From positions 248,001-312,000 of the forward strand of contig JAHLTZ010000012.1 of assembly GCA_025786725.1 (NCBI GenBank): a stretch of DNA of 64,000 nt, given 5' to 3'. This DNA is from Syncephalis fuscata. Lineage: Eukaryota; Zoopagomycota; Zoopagomycetes; Zoopagales; Piptocephalidaceae. This document shows, in pieces, positions 57,083 through 64,000 of the stretch (position 1 is its first letter; each line of letters opens with the position of its first letter). The position numbers were made by a program, and so were the translations under genes. Under the pieces are notes generated by a model. It was not told where the DNA came from, ran no database searches, and saw only the letters and a program-made list of their open reading frames with translations.

Positions 57083-59004
57083 ATGCATCAATTAACTGCC
57101 ATCTGGATACATTCAGTTTTCTGCATAGTGTTATTAGCGCAACTAACAACACTAGTCAGCGGAAAGCTCACTATCACTGACAAAAATGGCAAAAATAACA
57201 CTTATGATACACTTGATTATTTTCTTCTTCCACAGTCTTACTATCAGGACAGTGGGTATTTGCTAGCATGGAGATTTAAAATCGATGAAGCTTCAAGCTG
57301 CGTTCCAATGTCTGTTAATAAATCTAGTAACTATATTAAAGAAACAGTGAAAAAGGCAAATAAATATCCAAATTTGGCTTTAGTTATGAGCGCTAGTGAT
57401 TTCATTAAGGCTGGTTGCAAAACAAAACAACAAGTAAGACGAGCGAGTATACTCAATGTCGTCGTTAGCTAATAGATAGTGTCTAGGTGAACAATGCAGT
57501 CAAAAATATTACAGAGCAGTTGGAATCGGCCAATTTTCCTCCCATTAAACAGTTTATACTTTCTATGTTTCCTTCCTATGTTCAATGGAACTTTGATTTT
57601 ATGACTTATAGCCGAGAAGAACTATTTAAAGACCTGGCCTCTTCTTCATCAATGAGGTTTGCTATACTTGATGCAGACGAGAACCAATTAGCAAACGACA
57701 TTTTGTATTATGCACATGTCGATTATCCATATACTATAGAAGAAGGTAACAAAATATAATGTAAAAACTATAAATATCTGTTGTTAAGTGTTTTATAGAT
57801 CCTGGATTGAACACGATATTTTTAGCGCCTGGATTCTTAGCCTACAAATGGATTTACTTTATTTTAGTATGTACTTGACTATTTGTATCATCGCTAACCA
57901 TATATATATATATATATGTATATAGCTTTTAATTGCTCTAGTGTATGCCATTGTTCGTGCAATAATGCTAGCTAAGCTAAATAGGCTTAAAAAAGATCTT
58001 CTTGGTATATCATTTATTATTACTATTGCTTACTGCGTTTGTAAGCTACTATATAATGATTAATAATGCTTAGCCATTGACCATTGCTTTCCTAGTCTTT
58101 TTAATCCATCTGGCCAAGTTAATTGATTCATTTTCTCAGCAAAGTGCCGCTTATAGCTTTTTATCTAAAATCCTTTTTGATCTAATACTTTGGCATTGGT
58201 ATGTGTTAGTAATCATAATACCTTTCTTTGTTAACAGCATTTGTAGGTCAATCGTTGGTAAAAACTTATTTTCACGCAAATCTGTCATTTGTCTTCGAGT
58301 TATCATTTTGTTTGATTTTGCTGTAAATCTTTATGTGTTAATAGCCCGATTGATGGCCTACAGTAATGAGTATGGTAGCTTTACTGCAGTTTTATATCTT
58401 GTAAGAGCCACACGCTACTGCATGTCAGTAGCCATCTATGCTTGTATTGCTATTTTTGGTGGATTTAGTAAGTTAGTTCGTTAGAACTGTCAAATAACTA
58501 ATTAATATTAAAATACACTTATAGCCATTTGGTTTGGCGTTAATGCCCATAGACTACGTAGACATAAAGAAGGCAGTCATCGGTTTATTGAGGTAAGTAG
58601 CATTACAGTAGCTATAACTAAGTATTAAGTACTCTGCCATATACTTAGCTGGCATGTTTTACTGGACTGGGTTGTTTAACCTATATCATTATTGCTTGGT
58701 ATTTCATATACTTTTTTGAACTGGTGGCTCTCCTACACCGCCTCGCGTTGCCGTTATCGAAGGTGTTTATGATACAGCCTATTTGATCCGTGCATTTGTC
58801 TTCCTAGCAGCATTTGGTGTACGTTGGCCGGGCCAAGAAAAAAAGACCGAGCAGCACACGCCGCTTAGTGGCCTGACCACCATTGGACACGAAAAGGCTA
58901 CCGATGACGATGATAACAATGACCACCACCAGCCTTTACATCGAAGGCTAACGCGTAAATTTACAAAAATGGCTCAACGATACAATTATCGTGCATATGA
59001 TTAA
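57083..59004 (+). CDS. unrecognised seven-helix membrane protein with secreted N-terminal domain (two apparent frame breaks)
   Basis: First ATG at 57083 (MHQLTAIWIHSVFCIVLLAQ) gives a signal peptide. An extracellular part of about 200 residues follows, with paired-looking cysteines (SSCVPM and KAGCKTKQ) and N-glycosylation sites. Exons continue at 57487, 57800, 57926 and 58074 onwards. Seven hydrophobic segments can be counted, for example WIYFILLLIALVYAIV, WYVLVIIIPFFVNSI, VIILFDFAVNLYVLI, CLTYIIIAWYFIYFF and AYLIRAFVFLAAFGV, ending in a polar tail (RRLTRKFTKMAQRYNYRAYD). The layout recalls GPCR-like or GOST-type proteins, but I recognise no family motif. One base is missing at the junction near 58074 and one near 58725. 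Confidence 0.55.
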
Positions 59005-59106
59005 CAATACAACAAATAGTTAATAAAATCTAGCAAACCCATTAATAGCTTCATTATTTCACAAAAATTTAATAAATAGCCTAGTTCATTAATAAAAAAC
59101 AAATTA

Positions 59107-59638
59107 CTAACAGGATGCCATTTGGGCTAATTGATCCGCTGCTGCTGCTAAATCAAGCTCTAATTGCTTGGCTGCCTCTTCTTCGATACGTTTTCTATCC
59201 TCAATCGCCTTCTCCTCCGCCTCCAACTACGCAAATATAAAACTGGTTAGTTTTTGTTGTGTGTGGCAACATAGGCTGGCATATTTCTGGCCGTAATGGG
59301 ACCAGTAAATAGCAGTGCTGTTGTTGTTAACTCACCTTATCGGCTTGTTCTTGCCGACCAAACGCCAATTCTCTTGTTACTTGCGTCAAACGACGGTCCA
59401 GGGCTTCAAGCAACTCGGCGTCTGCCTGCTTCTTTCCTTGCTGCGAGCGCCGCTTGTTAAAAGCGTTGCGCTTTCCGCCGCCATTAAATAGTGTAGCCAA
59501 GTCATTACCAAACAAATCGCCGCTTGGCGAGCTGTTGGGTGTGCGTGTAGGCTCGACAACCCGACGGCCCAGGCCGCTAATTGGCCAGGCACTTGTCGTC
59601 GGCGGTTTACTTGGCCGTGTTCTAGCAAAACGAGGCAT
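59107..59638 (-). CDS. small coiled-coil protein, unknown family
   Basis: Two exons (59638-59336 and 59226-59107) give 140 aa in frame. The N-terminal 60 residues are basic and Pro/Ser-rich (MPRFARTRPSKPPTT, then SPSGDLFGNDL). The C-terminal half is a long charged helix (ALDRRLTQVTRELAFGRQEQ, then EAEEKAIEDRKRIEEEAAKQ) ending in DQLAQMASC, a predicted coiled coil by heptad pattern. Perhaps an assembly or accessory factor; I do not recognise it. Confidence 0.6.
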
Positions 59639-59805
59639 AATAGGACGGTGAGGATGGTGTAGTATTGATGCTTAGAAAGAAAAAGGTAAGTAAAGAATTA
59701 ATTTAAAAAAAGTGCGAAAAACTCGATTGCAGTCCCCTCGAACTCTTTCTACTACACACAAAAGTGCCCATGCTTACAAGGTTCATGGTTTATTAAATTG
59801 GCAAG

Positions 59806-60697
59806 TCAATAGGAAGGAACAGCAGCGGGATCTATATTCATTGAACGCATACGGACAGCGATTTCAAACAGGTAGTCATAACACTCGCACATACACTTTG
59901 CCTGTTCCCAAGTATCTAATAGACACCAAATGAATAACAAGTAGCTATAAGCTCTTTTTACTTACCTCCCCACACATAAACACCATGGCGACGCACCAAT
60001 ACAGCACAAGCATCAGGGTACTTTTCCATAGCCTAGTTATATTCATTAGCATATCACAATAAACTATATATATATATATATTATTGAATATTTACCAATG
60101 CCATACTCTCTTGCAAGTCTTCTTCAAAACACGTATTTTCTACAATTGGCACCACTAGCTGTTCATCAAAGCGCAACGAGCGTTTCTCCGATGCCTTACG
60201 AATACCTTTAATCATTTCCTGGTGCGTAATAACGAATTTATCGTCATTTGTCGTTAGCGTGGCCATAACGGCATGCTGGGAATGCGTATGAATACAAGCA
60301 CCAGCATTACGCATTCGATATGCGTTATAGAATAAGGGTGTGCACGCCGATGGCTTATATGGCTTTGTAGGAAAGCGCAGAGGCGGTGCCGGATAAGGCT
60401 GATATGGCAGAACAAAAAGATCCTCTGGCTTTATACGCTCCTTTTGCACGCCTATATACAATGTTAGGAATAGCTGTTTGTAAGTGAATTCGGTCTACTA
60501 GAAAACACGCTACCTGAAGGTGCAATATAGACGAGTTCATTATGACGAATACTAATACCGCCACCCGTGCCAGTGACCCAGCCTAACTGGTAGAATAAAC
60601 GACATAGTTCTGGAATGAGATTAGCCGGGTGGTGTACGTCGGACGAGGTCACAAGCTCAGCGTTTGTATTCTTTATGGCTTGTTCTTGTTGCTCCAT
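59806..60697 (-). CDS. MDE1: methylthioribulose-1-phosphate dehydratase (methionine salvage)
   Basis: A class II aldolase-fold, zinc-dependent enzyme that dehydrates MTRu-1-P in the methionine salvage pathway (APIP in animals). Four exons on the minus strand (60697-60514, 60451-60096, 60032-59966, 59915-59806) give 238 aa in frame. Motifs: [56 protein letters not shown] (zinc ligands HTH), [31 protein letters not shown] and [16 protein letters not shown] with the last zinc His. This order matches yeast MDE1 throughout. Confidence 0.95.
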
Positions 60698-62239
60698 AGC
60701 TATTTTATTGAAAGGGTGTACTGAATACGCAAGAAGCAAATAAAAACTAAGGGAAAAGCTGCAAAGGTGTACGTGTACAGCTATTTCCCATGTGAGATTA
60801 AAATAGCCGACATGTGTCAATACTAACAATTCAATTAATTAATAGCATTGCGTTTGATATTATTACAATGCCAATGCTAGAAATTGTAATCGATAACTAA
60901 GCAACCAATAAAGAGAAAGGTAACGTAGATTATCTAATTATAATTGTATCGATTCAATAAAGTATAAGATTAATATTAGCAGCACTCTTATTTTAAATAA
61001 AACTATAATCAGTTATTCGTACAAAAGTCTCAACTGTTTAATTCTAATAATTCATGCTATATCAAAGATTAATGGTAGGAATATGTATGGGTGTGTGTTA
61101 TGTACAAAAGTTTTTAATCAAGATAACCAGCTATTATATAGGTTATGCGTTCATCTAGAATACTGACAATACTACAAATTGAACGTAAGTAACATTTGCT
61201 AGATGCACATAGCTCTATATTTGTCATGACTAAAATGACAATGCAGTTTAATAAATATTGGATATTATGTGGCAATTCAAGCGTAGCAATAATCATTACT
61301 AACTACTGGCTCACCCAATTGTAGCTAGAGTGCAAAGCCAAATGCATATAAATACTACATTATATTGCAACTAAATAACATATTGCCATATGTTGATGCA
61401 CTATTAAAAGATTGTAATATAGCAGTTAGTCTACGCCACGTTGTAATCAGCCGTCGAAATACCATCCAACTTCAATCACTAGGCCGAACATTATTCAATT
61501 TTTTATTTCGTACATCCTGCAACTTTCATCTTGCATAATATTTGAGACTAGCATTACTGTGGTTCATTTAACAATAATCGCAAGTAAATAGTTGGTAATA
61601 CTTAATACATCCACCCAAATGCTTTACATATCTCATCGATCTAGTGTTTAATGGTAGTATTCGGCAAGTTGGACATTACTACACATCTTCAGGACATGCT
61701 AAAGTGAGTGGAAACTAATATATAACCATTCATAACATGTTGTAACATGAAATGAGATTACCATACAACTTTATTAGACGCTGTTTATCTACGACGACAG
61801 ATGGTACATTACAGCATGCAGGTATGGCACAGAAACAATTATTGTCAATTAATAAAAACATGTATATGGTTGGATATAGTCAGTATTATTACAATCCCAG
61901 TTCCATGTTCAATTAAATAGATATTATTGAATTTGGCTATTTAGCCACCAAATCACAATAAATGTAATAATATAACACAGTTATTATACGTGGCAGTTAA
62001 ATTCATTATAGATCAAAAATAACATTAATACATTTGGAAAATTGTAGCAGTAATCTATTAATTTAAATAAATATGTATGGTATTTTTATTATCAATCTAT
62101 AAGACAATTCAATTTGATTATTAATATGGCAATAGTTTAATGCCACATTTGTCTTCTAGAGTGCAAAGCCCATTCCGATATGCATAAATGACCATGACGT
62201 AGTCAAAACAGGATAATTGTACTCACTTTACTTTGTTCT
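60698..62239. other. AT-rich spacer
   Basis: About 1.5 kb between divergently transcribed MDE1 and the prolyl oligopeptidase gene. No supportable gene or RNA; must include both promoters near its ends. Confidence 0.45.
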
Positions 62240-64000
62240 ATGATAGGCCTCGCCGCTTTTCGTCGTCAGCATCCGTTGGCTGCAGCAACCTATTTGAATA
62301 GCGCGCCTTCTCGTCTGTTCTCAAGAGGCTTGGTTATACTTCCCTTACTACAACACCGCTCTAACCACTCATCTCCCACATTGATCAAGCCGTACGGTAC
62401 ACCTTTCAAAATGACTGTAACTACCTGGACCTATCCCACTGTACGTCGCGATGAATCTGTGAAGGAGACGCTGCACGGCAATGAGGTGGCCGATCCTTAT
62501 CGTTGGCTTGAAGAGCCGGATAGCGAGGAGACAAAGGTTAGCCGGCATAGATAGCGTGCTATTTGCTACTTACTACGCATTGATAGGCATTTGTCGACGC
62601 AGAGAATGCAGTGACAACAGCCTATTTAAACCGCTGTCAAGAACGAGAGGCGTATAAGAATGCGTAAGCTAAATAAGCTATAAGTAACTTGCCACTAATA
62701 ATTATAATAAATATATTAGACTCACTAAAGTATATGATTACGAAAAGATGGGCACGCCTTTTAAACATGGCGACCACTATTATGTATTTCATAACAGCGG
62801 ATTACAAGCACAAAGCATTCTTTACCAACAGAAATCGGTCGATGGCGAGCGAACTGTATTCTTTGATCCAAACACATTGGAGAAAGACGGCACGGCTGCG
62901 CTTAGCACTTATTCATTCTCTGAATCTGGCAAGCTATTTGGCTATGCAATCAGCCGAAGTGGTAGTGATTGGGTCACCATACATGTGCGTTGTGCTGAAG
63001 ATGGCCCACAAGGCAAAGCTGGTGAAGATTTGGTCGATGAAATTCAATGGGCCAAGTTTACTGGTGTTGTTTGGTCGCATGATGAGCTTGGTTTTTTTTA
63101 CTTGGTAAGTATTAGCGATAGCCATACAATTAATACAGCATTTATTTATCAATGCATTAGCGCTATCCCGAGCCAAACGTTGGCAAAGATAAAGCAGGCA
63201 CTGAGACGGGAAGCAATCAGAACGCCACAACTTATTATCATCGTCTTGGTACACCACAATCAGAAGATCAGATAATTACTGCATTGCCGGAATTCCCCGA
63301 TCAAATGCCGCATGCTGTTATCACCGATGATGGTCGTTGGCTATTAATGTCTATTTCAGAGAGCTGTGACCCAGTTAACAAACTCTGGTTTGCTCGTTTG
63401 GATGAAGGTGGACGAGTACCCCAACAGCTAACATTTAACAAGGTTGTTGATAACTTTGATGCTCGTTATAGCTAGTAAGTGGAATAGTAGTAATGATTAA
63501 TATTAATTGATAAATAAAATGACTGACTAATTAACTAATTTACTAGTATTACTAATGATGGAGACCGTTTCTATCTTATTACAAATGCTAATGCACCTCG
63601 TTACAAAGTTGTCACGTATGATCTTGCCGCTCCAGAACAAGGATTTGTTGACCTTATTCCTCAACACGAAAAGGATGTTTTAGAAACGGCAGAAGTTGTG
63701 GCTGGCAACCATCTTTGTCTTCATTACTTGAAGGATGTTAAGACAGCGTTGTACATTCACCGACTCGAAACTGGTGAAAAGATTTGCGATATACCCATTC
63801 CTATTGGTACAATTGTTGAGTCGGCTGGTCGCCGTAAAGATCAAGAATATTTCTTTAAATTTTTATCTTACTTGAATCCAGGTGTCATTTATCGCTACGA
63901 CTTTACGACTAATGCTCTGTCGACCTTTTACAAGACATCATTAACCGGATTTGACGGCGACGAATTTGAAACACGTGAAGTGTTTGTTAAAAGTAAAGAT
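62240..64000 (+). CDS. prolyl oligopeptidase (S9A), N-terminal and propeller part, truncated by the window end
   Basis: A serine peptidase that cuts short peptides after proline. Exons 62240-62536, 62587-62663, 62720-63104, 63161-63474 and 63547 to the window edge join in frame. After a 58-residue extension rich in Arg, Leu and Ser (possibly a targeting peptide; a second start at MTVTTWTYP fits the usual cytosolic form) come [68 protein letters not shown] and [20 protein letters not shown]. All belong to the seven-bladed propeller region of the family. The catalytic Ser-Asp-His domain lies beyond position 64000 and cannot be judged. Confidence 0.93.

Overview
This is nuclear DNA from a fungus, probably an early-diverging ('zygomycete'-grade) lineage. 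The evidence is a velvet-domain gene, many short introns of about 45-100 bp with GTAAG/GTAAA donors and TAG acceptors (often with a CTAAT/CTAAC branch point), compact genes, long AT-rich spacers, and a presenilin gene, a family absent from yeasts and most Dikarya. I cannot place it lower; Zoopagomycota-like is only a guess. I saw no rRNA, tRNA, CRISPR array or recognisable transposase.

Left third (1-21.6 kb): a gene-dense housekeeping block. In order: velvet regulator (-), NCS-1 calcium sensor (+), YIP1 Golgi protein (-), TAF5 of TFIID (+), tandem UBZ4-like zinc-finger protein (-), MRM1-type mitochondrial rRNA methyltransferase (+), FAD synthetase (-), SR splicing factor (-), ECM4-type glutathionyl-hydroquinone reductase (+) and long-chain acyl-CoA synthetase (+). 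Exon structures were worked out by hand and most are fully in frame.

Middle (23-50.7 kb): accessory and low density. Three genes share one C-terminal PB1-like domain. The first (+) has a nonsense codon and a frameshift, the second (-) is intact at 750 aa, and the third (-) has an N-terminal PX domain, giving a Bem1/Scd2-like PX...PB1 layout. A small tail-anchored-like protein with octapeptide repeats follows. Then comes a large inverted repeat: two ~2.37 kb arms (38891-41260 and 47609-49977), about 99% identical by eye, flanking a ~6.3 kb core with an intronless secreted subtilisin-like protease. Each arm ends abruptly at codon 4 of an outward-facing gene. The two genes are clearly related but strongly diverged.

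Right part (51.6-64 kb): gene-dense again. It holds a presenilin with an N-terminal MYND zinc finger in the same reading frame (565 aa, 9 exons, all in frame), ATG10 (-) head to head with NAA50 (+), an unrecognised seven-helix membrane protein with a secreted N-terminal domain, a small coiled-coil protein, the methionine-salvage enzyme MDE1, and the start of prolyl oligopeptidase, cut by the window edge.

A caution: about ten genes carry apparent 1-bp frameshifts that are nearly all deletions, while neighbouring genes of similar length are perfectly open. This looks more like a deletion-biased assembly error than biology, and it affects the reading of the 'broken' genes listed here.
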